DNA of 64,000 nt. Source: Mansonella perstans (taxonomy: Eukaryota; Nematoda; Chromadorea; Rhabditida; Onchocercidae). Of this stretch, positions 37,048 to 47,599 are shown one piece after another. Both the position numbers and the translations under genes were made by a program. The stretch covers positions 1 to 64,000 of the forward strand of contig JBAMDO010000217.1 of assembly GCA_037074765.1 (NCBI GenBank), in the 5' to 3' direction. How positions within the stretch are numbered: position 1 is the first letter of the stretch; every line of letters begins with the position of its first letter. The notes beneath the pieces were generated by a model. That model saw only the letters and a list, made by a program, of their open reading frames with translations. It was not told the origin of the DNA and ran no database searches.

Positions 37048-37193
37048 AAAAATGCAAATTTTTTGAATGAATAAATCGTAAATTTGCAAGTTATCAAAAA
37101 TTTGAATATCTTCCGAATGAAAAATTATATACAAAGTACAGAAATGACGTTACAAAATTATTGTTCGTCATAATCTAACGAAGAGCGGTAACG
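37041..37193. promoter_or_regulatory. compact bidirectional promoter region
   Basis: Only 153 bp separate the divergent start codons of FAM98 and the DM9-like gene. Unless distal elements are used, both promoters must lie here or overlap the first exons. No TATA box is evident. Confidence 0.5.
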
Positions 37194-39942
37194 ATGCCAA
37201 ATCCTCCAGCAAAGGAAGATGAATGGGCATTTGGTCCAATTGGATCACCATTTCCGGATAATCCGGTAAGAGTACTTGGTCAACCAAATATGTATGTAGC
37301 ATTATGGTACAAATATGGTGTACCTATACATGGCCGGGCATGGAATAATGGTGGCGTTTTGGAATGCTCATTTCCATATAAAAAAGCTGAATTAACTGGT
37401 ACCAAAGACCTTGGTGGACAAATCCAGGTTAATTTCAGAAATCTTATTATTGATTATTAATTCTACACCATAGATAATTCCCAAAAATATCCTTTACAAA
37501 TGTTCAAAAAAGCTTAGTTTGTTAGCAATATTTCAAATTTATGACTAAATAAAAATTTCTCAAATAAGAATATCAAATTAAAATTCAAATACAATTTTTA
37601 TCAGTTCTTATTATATAAATGACAAAATTATACAGTTCCTCGAAAAAAATCTAATTTAAGTTATTCGTTTTTTATCATTTTTTGATTTCCTTTTTTTTCA
37701 CTAATAAAAGCTATCATTTCGATTTTAAAATTATGGATAAATTAAACGAGAGTTTGAATTCTAATTACATTTAAGTTTTAAATCGATATTCCTATATTCA
37801 AAATGACTTAAAATTTAATAAGATGAAAAACTTTCCGCACTTTTTTTTCCTCTTCTATTTTAAATCATATCTGTTTTTACTTACTAATATGCTGAATATT
37901 GAATATATCTCTAAATTATTATTTCATCAGGTACTTCAATATAAAGGAGATCACAATACGTTGGGTTTCTGGTATGAATGGATCAAATACAAAGATCGTT
38001 TTGACAAAACTGACATTCGGCAAACAGTACATTGCGGTGATTCGATCCCAATTTTATGGAAAGATCGACCGGAAGGCGCATTACTCGGTTACTTGGATAA
38101 TAAGACAGAATTGGTACTAAATTGATATTTGAAGTCTTTGTAACCAATAATATAATGGAAATAAACAGTAACTATTTAAATATTAATACTTTTAATACAT
38201 AATTCTCAAATAGAATTTTAAATGTTGCAAACATTTAAAATTTTTTTCCAGGCACATTTTTCACATGACGGAAAAGCGGAAACATTACAAGGAACAGTAT
38301 TAGGTGATATGTGGATTGTTGTACGTAATACAAAAGATGGACCACCAACATGTGATTGTAAAAATTGCTACAAAGCACCACCACCAACACCACCACCAGG
38401 ACCACCACCACCACGTGTTATGATTGATGAATGGATTGATCTGCGTGCTGGTGATCCATGGCCAAAGGATAAAAAACTTGTCAAAGCATTAAATAAAAAT
38501 CTTGATACACATTCAGGTGAAAACCCAGAACAGTATGTTGCGTTATGGTATCAACAAGGTGAACCTGTTATGGGTCGAATTTGGGACAATAATGGAAAGG
38601 TTAGCCAGGAGATCAATTGATATAATAAATGATCCATATCATGATAAGAACAGTTCCCTCCTAGTTAGTTGTTGTTATTTCTAGTAGCATAAATAGTAAT
38701 TAACATTAATTAATTGACTGATTGATAATAATAAAAACAATGATAAAAATAATAATAATAATGATAACGACGACAATGATGACAACAATGATGACAATGA
38801 TAATACATGATAACAATATCAATAATAACGACAGTAATATCGTGAAAAGCTTGGTTCCTTGGAAAATAAAAAATATCTTAAAGATTTAGTTTGGAATAGC
38901 ACAAATTAGAGAAGAAAGTAAACAAACTGCACAGTTCAATTCTACCATAAATTATTTACAGTAATAATCGAAATTTAAGAAAAAAATTATCCCGAGGTTA
39001 ATTTTAAAAAGTTTTTATCTGGAAATATTTGATGAACTGTTTAAGATCGCAGCTTGTTTCGGTTGGAATAATAATGAATATCGTGAAAAAATTGGTTCAT
39101 TGCAAATTTTGGTAGAGCTACCGGATTTTGTTCGTGGTTACGATTACGATTGGAAACCATTCTCGGTTTGTGCATCATTCGGTGAAAAAGAATGGCTCCC
39201 GGTATATGTTGACCGTAAAGGTATTATATCACCATGTGTATGCACATTTGATGGCAAAGAAATTCTCGGAAAGGTAAGCAATTTCGCAGAAATTGTTCCG
39301 GAAAATTAGCTTATGAAGTCTTATGCTAAATATTCACAAAAATCTCTAGGAGCTATTCACTAAAATTCAGAAACCTAACCTCCGAATGCAAACTGATAAC
39401 TGATTAAGTGGAATACAAATTGAGTTACTGAAGAATATTCTAAATATTGGGGACAGTCTTGAAATTTATAAAACATAGAGTTCGGGCAAAAGTTCGAAGT
39501 TATTCGTGAAGTTTTTAAAATTACAAATCTCAAAATTAATGAAAAATTCTTATAAAAAAAGGATGAGAAAAAATAGACGGAATTTAGTTGGCATTGAGAG
39601 TTTTAAATAAATTTAAAAAAGAAAATCACAAAACCGAAGAAATATTCTTAGTTTAATAAAAAATGCCAAATGAAATTAAATTTAAAAAGATGTCTGAAGA
39701 ATTGAAAAGTTAAAAAAAAACGATTTAAAAGTTTTCGGAGATATTTAGATTTTTTTATACAAAATAATTAGCTGTTTAGCTAAGTTCATGTTTGAATATT
39801 CCAACAAAAATTTCAGGCTGACATCCGTAACGAGAAAGCATCAGCTGCATTTGGTGGAAAGGAGCATACAATGGTCGGATCATTGGTACAAAAACAAATG
39901 GTACTCTGCCGTAAAGCAAGACCTGGCTACAAATTTGATTAA
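37194..39942 (+). CDS. DM9-like (DUF3421-like) two-module protein
   Basis: Exons 37194-37427, 37931-38113, 38252-38599, 39046-39273, 39817-39942 (1119 nt, 372 residues). The protein is two copies of a module of about 180 residues. Module 1 opens with EDEW and GSPFP, then [20 protein letters not shown]; module 2 opens with IDEW and GDPWP, then [20 protein letters not shown]. Later parts also pair: GFWYEWIKY with GYDYDWKPF, and ILWKDRPEG with PVYVDRKG. The modules are joined by a Pro-rich hinge ([13 protein letters not shown], about residues 128-141 of the second half of module 1). GGKEH near the end and the GEPV..GR pattern recall DM9 repeats, which occur in lectin-like proteins. There is no signal peptide or membrane segment, so it is probably cytosolic. 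The function is unknown; the DM9 assignment is from motif memory. Confidence 0.85.
38705..38845. repeat. degenerate GATAAT/GACAAT low-complexity tract
   Basis: Imperfect trinucleotide array (AAT, GAT, GAC, AAC) inside the intron between exons 3 and 4 of the DM9-like gene. Confidence 0.8.
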
Positions 39943-41156
39943 TCCAAAATACTCTTCTCTAAATGACCGCTCTTAATAAATTCTAACTTGTATAACATGG
40001 ATTGAATCCTTAGGAAAGATTGAATCCAAATAAAACTAATTCTTTTTCCTGAAAATCTACAACGGAACAATTGATTCATTTCTCCTGATAGAATAAAAAA
40101 TACCAGTCTTTATCTTCCTAATTATATTTCATCCATATACTTTAATCGGAGATTTCTCACTGAATAGTAAAGTACTAAGTTGCACTACTGTGGACAAAAA
40201 TGTCCACTTTCATTATAATCGAAAACAGCAAAATGATCACAGTGATCAGTCTAACATGCCTATCCTCATAAATGAATTGCTACTGATACTGATAATAGTT
40301 GGATTGACAAAAAAGAAGTAAAAAATACAGAAAACCGGTAGCATATAGATTAGAAAAGCCTGAATTCAAGGTAACATTAATTCTCCTACCTGAAAATCTA
40401 ACTTCAAAGGGACAAATGATTCATTTTTCTTGATAGAATAAAAAATACCAATGTTTATCTTCCTAATTATATCCCATCCATATACTTCAGTCAGAGATTT
40501 CAAACTGAATAGTAAAATACTAAGTTACACTGCTATGGACAAAAATGCCCACTTTCATTATAATCGAAAACAACAAAATGATCATAAAGTGATAACAAGA
40601 GATGACTCGCTGTTATGTTAAAGATATTTCATTTACTGAAAAACCAAAATGAATCAAAAATGCTGATGTCGCGCATAATTTTATTTTCCACTGTTATCAA
40701 AAATAAAGTGGACAATAAATTGAAATATTTTCGAACGCACTATTTATCATCAGCTCATTCCATTGCAAATGGGTGATGTGATAAAAGGAAGGAGTGAAAT
40801 AGCTGAGTTTCAAAATGGAAACAAAAAAATTGTTGGCGTTGCACATGCCATACGAAATACTGACACTGAAAAAATTTCACAAGCATGTTAATTGAAATGA
40901 AAGCAAGAATTTACAAAAAATTCATCAAGAACTCTCTTCTATCTGAGTTTGAGCGAAACTTATGGAAATTTAAAATTACTTGAAAATTCGAGCAAAATTA
41001 CTTCCGAAATGACAAACCTTTTCAGAGATCCACTAAGAAACAAAATCAAATAAATCATCATTCAAGTATAGTACATACAAATAAAGATAAAATAGTTGCT
41101 GTAGAAACCAGGAAAAGGAATCATGATCTCAATAATCATACATAACAAGCTACACC
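39943..41156. other. convergent intergenic region
   Basis: About 1.2 kb between the DM9-like gene and the first ZNF706-type gene. Apart from the direct repeat described separately, I see no gene. Confidence 0.6.
40039..40593. repeat. direct repeat of about 210 bp, two copies 340-345 bp apart
   Basis: Copy 1 is about 40039-40250 and copy 2 about 40379-40593. Shared blocks include GATAGAATAAAAAATACCA, ATCTTCCTAATTATAT, CATCCATATACTT and CACTTTCATTATAATCGAAA. The copies differ by scattered substitutions. They lie downstream of the DM9-like gene. Neither copy shows coding potential or terminal inverted repeats. Confidence 0.85.
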
Positions 41157-41896
41157 TTATGATGCTTCCGGCTGATCCATCAACTCAGCTGGCAGCGGAC
41201 TCTTCGGATGCTTTGATTCGAAATGCTCCTTATAACTCCTTTTATCCATCATCTGTGCCTAGAAACAAATTAACAATTAACTGAAACTTCAATAAAATGA
41301 ATTGAGTGTGTTGCGTTGTGTATTTGATTATGGAAATGAAAAATTTTTAAAAAGAATACTTTTACAGAAATTTACATCATCAGTAATAGATGATAATTCA
41401 ATTAATGCAAGAGATCGAAAAGTAAGTCAGAATAAGTCTTATGAAATAACACAAGGAATGTCAAAGTTTTGTTTGAATTGAAAAAAACGAAGATACGGCT
41501 AAAAATTAAAACGTTCCTAGTAAAAGCGGGGTTTTTATTCAAAAACTAAGAATGAAGGAACTATGTCGCAGAGTATTTCGTATCAGGATACTTCGTCACA
41601 TCATCGTAAATACAAAGCATATGGAAAATGATTAGTAAAAAATTAGAAGACTGATTCCAATAATCGAAAAGTAAGTTTAAGTCTTCTGTTTATGATATGA
41701 AAAAATTACTTTATTAGCCCACATAAATATCAGGTTTTATATTATTTTTCCTGAAACTTACCATACAAACAGTGCATTTATAGATAAGTGATTTAAGACA
41801 TGCACCCTTCTGATCATGCCCGACCGATTTCTTCAATGCTTCCTGTTTCTTCATATTCTTCGCTTTAGCTTGCATCTTCATATGACCTCGTGTCAT
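41157..41896 (-). CDS. ZNF706-type small zinc-finger protein, divergent paralogue
   Basis: Two exons, 41896-41762 and 41258-41157 (78 residues). The N-terminus MTRGHMKMQAKAKNMKKQEA is the basic SERF/4F5-like segment. A single C2H2 finger follows: CTVCM, then HFESKHP, with the conserved tail PLPAEL. The exon boundary falls exactly after CTVCM in both this gene and its neighbour, showing a tandem duplication. Compared with the neighbour it has lost Gln residues of the QSQQKN segment and has ACLKSL in place of AAIKAL. Human ZNF706 acts as a small transcriptional or RNA-associated repressor; the role here is unknown. Confidence 0.88.
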
Positions 41897-41922
41897 TGCT
41901 ACTAATCGTTGCCAGTGGTGCT
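41897..41922 (-). promoter_or_regulatory. candidate trans-splice acceptor
   Basis: Minus-strand TTTTTCTAG ends 24 nt upstream of the ATG of the divergent ZNF706-type gene. It could receive a spliced leader or end a 5' UTR intron. Confidence 0.35.
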
Positions 41923-42773
41923 AGAAAAAGTAACAATTTAAGCATGTGCATAAGCAACCTCAAAAAAATTGACACAATTATAGTTTTCTAGTCTCATCTA
42001 CTAGGAGACATAATGATTTCTAAGTAATACCAAAATCGAACTTTTAAAAAAATGAGAATGAACGCCATCGAAATCGTAAAGCTTAAGCTACTTATTTTAC
42101 CGTATAATCTAAACCTGATCTGTATCCTGAACCCTGCTATTATGTAACTCTTAAATTACAATTTAATCCTAAGCAACAAGCATAGCTTCTTAGATAACAT
42201 TTTCTGTGCTTTTTTTTTTTTTTTTTTTATTGGGAACAATGACTAAATATTGTTACAGTAAACTGCTAAATATTTCATCTAGTATACTTAGCTAAAGTTA
42301 AGGTCAATATGAAACTGTATAATCTTTAAGTAAAATATACGGCTTAGTACCAGTGAAAAATTACTGAATTTTTTTAACTTCAAAAAAATCGTTTATTCCT
42401 CTGTTTAGCCGTAGTTGGAAACCCACAATTGAATGTTATACAATAAAAGGATGACGACAAAAAAAAAATTAGCCATTGCCTATAATTGCTCAACTAAAAG
42501 GGTTGCCAAACATTAAATAAATTATAGTTACTGAATAAATTAACAATGCTTTATGTATCACTTAAAATAATTTAAAATAACTGTATTATCAAATTAATAA
42601 AATCATTAAGCAGAGAACTAAGTATTCATAAAAGAGAGAGATAAATATACACAATGGCGCAATCATAGTGGAAATTAGTAATGGATGGAGCGAAATATAT
42701 TAACAGTATGAAGTAATCGTCATTATATTACAAGTAGAAAAATGCTTATCATGCTTATAAAATTCCAATATAT
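41897..42773. other. spacer between tandem ZNF706-type genes
   Basis: About 0.9 kb, AT-rich, with a T run of about 17 nt near 42212. No exon is seen. Confidence 0.6.
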
Positions 42774-43419
42774 TTATGCTTGAACATCAATCAGTTCTGG
42801 TGGTAGCGCAGCTTTTGGATGCTTGGACTGGAAATGTTGTTTATAAGTTTTCGGATCTGGCATCAACGCCTATAACAAATATTTTTAGTGCTTCATTTCT
42901 CCCATTATATTTTGTATTTACCAAAAATCTGAAAATTGGCACCAAATCATCCTTAGTTTATAGCACTCTCTTTCCAGGAAACAATTTCAGAATTTAGTTA
43001 TTTTTCTAGCATCAATCTGAAACCGGTTTTTTCCCATTTCGGTTTCTCATCCATTCAACGGACTATGATCAAACAGACAAAGCTTTTCTTTTTGATACAA
43101 GACAAATTGGTAAAATGGAATAAAATGAACATAAACCACTACCAACAATTTAAACTCAGCATAAAGATGAAATTCAAACATATACCTAAAAGATCTGCAA
43201 AAATATTTAGTATCAAAAGGGTACATTAAAAGCCTATGTCAAGTTTGCCAACTTAATAACTGAACTTCCAGAAAAAAACTTTACCATACAAACAGTGCAT
43301 TTGTGAGTAAGCGCTTTTATAGCAGCTGCTTTTTGATCACTTCCTTTTGATTTCTTCAACTCCTCTTGTCTCTTCAAGTTTTTCTGCTGTGACTGAAATT
43401 TTTGGTGACCCCGAGCCAT
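42774..43419 (-). CDS. ZNF706: ZNF706 orthologue, small C2H2 zinc-finger protein
   Basis: Two exons, 43419-43285 and 42869-42774, encoding 76 residues, the same length as human ZNF706. The N-terminus is MARGHQKFQSQQKNLKRQEE, close to human MARGQQKIQSQQKNAKKQ. The finger has CTVCM and LMPDPKTYKQHFQSKHPK, and the tail LPPELIDVQA is almost the human LPPELADVQA. The conserved N-terminal block is shared with SERF/4F5 proteins. It is the conserved member of the tandem pair. Confidence 0.94.
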
Positions 43420-43447
43420 CGAATTTTTATTTTAGTACTATTAAGCT
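43420..43447 (-). promoter_or_regulatory. candidate trans-splice acceptor of ZNF706
   Basis: Minus-strand ATATCTTGCAG ends 26 nt upstream of the ZNF706 ATG, at a distance usual for spliced-leader sites. Confidence 0.35.
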
Positions 43448-44730
43448 GCAAGATATCTAAGCATTACAGATCATACGACTTCCTTTTTTGCGATACATAT
43501 TGGTTTTACCATTTCGGATCATAAAGCAAATCAATACACACTAAATAACAATTTTGAAAAATCAGAAGTATTATACAGAATAACATTCTATACTAGTGGT
43601 TCGCAGAAAATATAGATCAGAAAATTGGCGTCACAGTGAATAGAAAAAAAATGGCTGCTATTTTCAACTAATAATTACAACCTGGCTAGTACCAAAATGT
43701 TTAAATTTGTCAAATGAATAGATCTATTATTTCCGGACTTTGTTGAATCCCGCAGATGAAAAGTCTCTAGTCAAGAAAAACTTGGCAACCACCGCTCTCT
43801 ATTGTTGGAGATTTGAAACAGTGAACGCATAATAAATTCAAATAAACATGAGATTCAAATCACGTAAAAATAATGTCATCGTTGCTATGCATTATAAACG
43901 ATTTATTCAACATAGTTTAAAGGAAGATTTATCTAGCAAATTAAATTAATGCAATTTGTCAAAGAAATCAACGGAAATCCAAGAACACAACAATCCATGA
44001 AAACTTACAGGAAACATTCAACCAGCATTAATCAAGTAAAGTCTTGTTCATCTAAAATTTTCAAAACGCCGACACATTCGTCAATTTTTGGCTAAATAAA
44101 ATTCATTTAAGAAATGCTACTCATTTACGCACAATCTTCCAGGAAATTTTTGAATTAAAAACAGCTAGCCAAGATAAAATTAATGAAAAGATAGAAGAAA
44201 AATGCAAATATATGGCAAGAAGCCATATACACTTCTAATAGTAGCAAAAACAAATTGTACAAAACTAATAACATTTATTTTCTATCAATTTCATTAAAGC
44301 AAACAATACAACTGACATAATAAGCATTCATTAAGCTAATACGAAGTAGAAGCTGAAGGTAAAATGAAAATTAAGTGCAATTAGAATTACTTCAGTTATA
44401 ATTTTATTCGCGAACTATTACAAACCGCAAAGATTAATAATACATCCATATAACCACAAAAAAATAAAAGGAAAGTGAAGGATAACTATCAGACGCCATT
44501 TAATTATTTTTCGATTATCTGTTTTCTCTTAAAATTTTTATATTCAAAATTGTGAAAGTGTATAAAATGCTACTATTACAAGCAGGTAGTTTTGAAGGAA
44601 ACAGACTAGCAAAGAAATCATATCTTGGAGACGTCAAGGACAAGACATTCGAAATCCAAAAAAACTTTGAATTCTTCCATCATTAAATACTAATGTATGT
44701 CAGTTCAACAAAACAATGGAATAGATAAGT
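43420..44730. other. intergenic region
   Basis: About 1.3 kb between the ZNF706 start and the end of the L12 gene. AT-rich with no convincing exon, repeat array or RNA gene. Confidence 0.6.
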
Positions 44731-46144
44731 TTAGACAATTTCACAGAGAGCACCTAATTTTTCAAGTTTTGCTTTCAATTCTTCAGCTTCATTTTTACTC
44801 AAATCTTCCTTCACCGTGGCTGGTAACGTTTCCACAAATTTCTTTGCCTGTACCAAATTAAAACCTTCTACTATTGCGCGGATTTCTTTGATTAATGGAA
44901 TTTTCTTGGAATCATCCACTCTCATTAATTTCACTGAGAAAAACGTTTTCTGAGATGCTTGAGCTTTTTTCAACTTCTCTTCTTCTCTTTCTGGAACAAA
45001 AAAAAAGCTAATAGGCATAACAGGATAAAAACGCAAAATGAGAGTAAAATAAGGAAAAATGTTTCACTTTATAAAGAAAAAAAAGATTTTCAAAAGACAT
45101 ACACACTTTGGAATTTGGAAATAAATGGCCGAAACTTTCACCTGTTGCAGTGGTAGCTTCTGAGGTAGCAAAAGACTGAGCAAAGACAGGAGCATCTGGC
45201 AAATTCAACTTCTTTTTCAATGTGCTGTTCAGATCTGCCACTTCGAAAATCGTTAAACTGACTATCTCCTCTGCTAACTGAAGGATCCGTTCCGATATCA
45301 CTTTTTCGCCATCGCAAGGTGGAAATGGGGCGGCTTTCCCCGGTTCCAACGGTAGCCGAGCAGCTTTTTGGGCAGTGGTTGGCTTGACGGATAACCCCCT
45401 CTCCTGATTTATGGAAGCAGCTTGTGTCTCTGCTTCTTCCTTCTGTTCTGAGATCGTGTGCGCCCATTCAGCATCCTCGGATTTTTCGACTTTTGTAGAT
45501 GTTGCGGTTGCTTTTTTATCTTCTGAAGATTTTGAAGCTGACTTTTCTAAAGGAATTGGTGCTTGTGCTACACTGCCTGAAGAAGAAATTTATTTATATA
45601 AAAAAACAAATTTTTTATGCCAAAAGACATGCATATTACTAGACTGATGTTTGTTCTTTTTATTTTCTGATTGTTTTTCGACTAATTAGCGTGTGCAACA
45701 CAATAACAGATTAACAGAAACTACTGCAAAATAATCTTAAATCCAACAACATATTAATAACACTGGTTGCAATCGCAACAAAATATTGAGTGTTTCAAGA
45801 TAACAACAGACAGTAGCACTTTTTGTAATGTCAAATCACCGACTATTCATTCATTCATTCCTTAAAATCCTGGAAGCTGGACTGTTGCCCCGAATGAACC
45901 TACCACTACAATCAATTAATGTTACCATTAGACTACTAAAGTTCTCGATAAAAATTCAGCAAAAAAAAAAAAAAAAAAAAAAAAATGATTGAAAAAATAC
46001 GCCTAGTTCTTAAAATGAACTTACGCTTACAAGAGTAAATAGATGATAACCTGTGATTGGCCTCATATTTCTTAACAACAGTGCAAAACGATTTCGTGAC
46101 GTGATCGCTTTTGCCAATATATTTCTTACACATATTATTTCCAT
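44731..46144 (-). CDS. MRPL12: mitochondrial ribosomal protein L12 (bL12m)
   Basis: Stalk protein of the mitoribosome that recruits translation factors. Exons in coding order: 46144-46051, 45576-45142, 44990-44731 (789 nt, 262 residues). The first exon encodes MEIICVRNILAKAITSRNRF, an Arg-rich, acid-poor leader fitting mitochondrial import. The dimerisation helix is ERILQLAEEIVSLTIFEVAD, then LNSTLKKKLN. The C-terminal L7/L12 domain reads KLMRVDDSKKIPLIKEIRAI, then LVQAKKFVETLPATVKEDLS and LGALCEIV, close to human KLIKEI...NLVQAKKLVESLP. A Lys/Ser/Glu-rich segment of about 75 residues separates the leader from the dimerisation helix. That makes the protein longer than the roughly 198-residue human form. 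Confidence 0.93.
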
Positions 46145-46162
46145 TTCCTTTAATAAATTCCT
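46145..46162 (-). promoter_or_regulatory. candidate trans-splice acceptor of MRPL12
   Basis: Minus-strand AATTTTTATTTAG ends 16 nt upstream of the chosen ATG. This supports the start codon and suggests leader addition. Confidence 0.4.
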
Positions 46163-47599
46163 AAATAAAAATTAACCAAAATAGAAATGAAATAATTGCT
46201 TTGTGAAAAAGTTCACAAAATGATTTAATGACACTAATTTAATGGCTAAAAAAAAAAAAAAAAAAAAAAAATGAAAGAGAAAATAGAATAATAATCACAA
46301 CATTATTTCAAATATCATATCCTCATGTATGCTATGTATATAGCATTTCTTTTCCTTCTAATTTCGACTATAATAACTAAATTTATATGTTTATGCTACA
46401 ATATATAAGCTATGATGTGAGACCTATAATTTCCTACAAAATTCACATATGCGATATAGATGCACGATCCAAGTTATGATATGCAATCTGGTTTCTATTC
46501 AATAAATGTATAAGTTGCTTTATATAATCTAACCCTTACAACTTATAGTATGTAAACTTAATTCTTTCTATCAAATGACAATTGTACGATGTGAATGCAA
46601 AACCAAAATTATGATATGTTGACATTTATTCTCTTGATATACGATACAAGCTGCACGTACTATTGTTTCAGGATACAAACTATCATATATATATATATGA
46701 TCTACTATTCCCTACCACCACTAAACCCGCCGAATCTGTTTACTTGCCATATCAAAAACTACAAAATTATTCCCCGCGTAAAATTAATATCATCCATCCA
46801 CACTGAAAACGCACGTAACAACTGACACTTAAAACATAAAACATACAGTAGCATGTGATCGTTGTAAGACCAAAACTGATTAAAAAAAAAAAAAAAAAAA
46901 GTTACTGTGCCTATGGTAACGTAATTGCGAGATGAAAATAATTTGACTTGCGTAATATACGTGATATTGTTACGTAGTACAGTTTAAATAAATTACATAT
47001 CAAGAATCAATCAAATTATCCGATCATTCCATCAGTTCGTATTTTGATGTGATAGTAGAGAACAGCAGCATCTCCACTTCTTTCATTTTTCTACAATACT
47101 GGCATTTTGATGGAAAAAAAAAAACTCAGCAACTACATGGTACTCTTTTTCCCCTTAATTTGATTGAAATTTTAGGTTTATATTCACCAAAATTAAGGGC
47201 CAAGAAATCATGCAGTTGTATTGGGAAACGAATTTCATTAGATTAATCATTACAAGAAGTACACGGAACATTTTTGATTTCATATAGAAGTTATATGAAC
47301 AGAAGTCTTATGCCACCCAAAAAGTTTATTTGTAAACATATCATAATTAAGGAAAAGTAACAACGAATATATGATACAGTTGATGACACACTTGATGTAT
47401 AAATACAATAACGTTCCATTTTTCTGGTGAACAATTTTCCATTATTTTACATACCTCTGAAAATAGTTCAAATTGTTACTATCGAAAAAATATTTTGCTT
47501 ATCGTCTCAAAAATTTATTATCCCCGTTCATATGCGGGATGATTTTTGCTATCGCATGGTTTTCTGAAATTAAACATCCTGAGACGAGATTGAAAATAC
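46145..47599. other. intergenic region
   Basis: About 1.45 kb between LIN-49 and L12, both on the minus strand. It contains A runs at about 46247-46270 and 46881-46899 and a short TA tract near 46686. No exon is seen. Confidence 0.6.
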
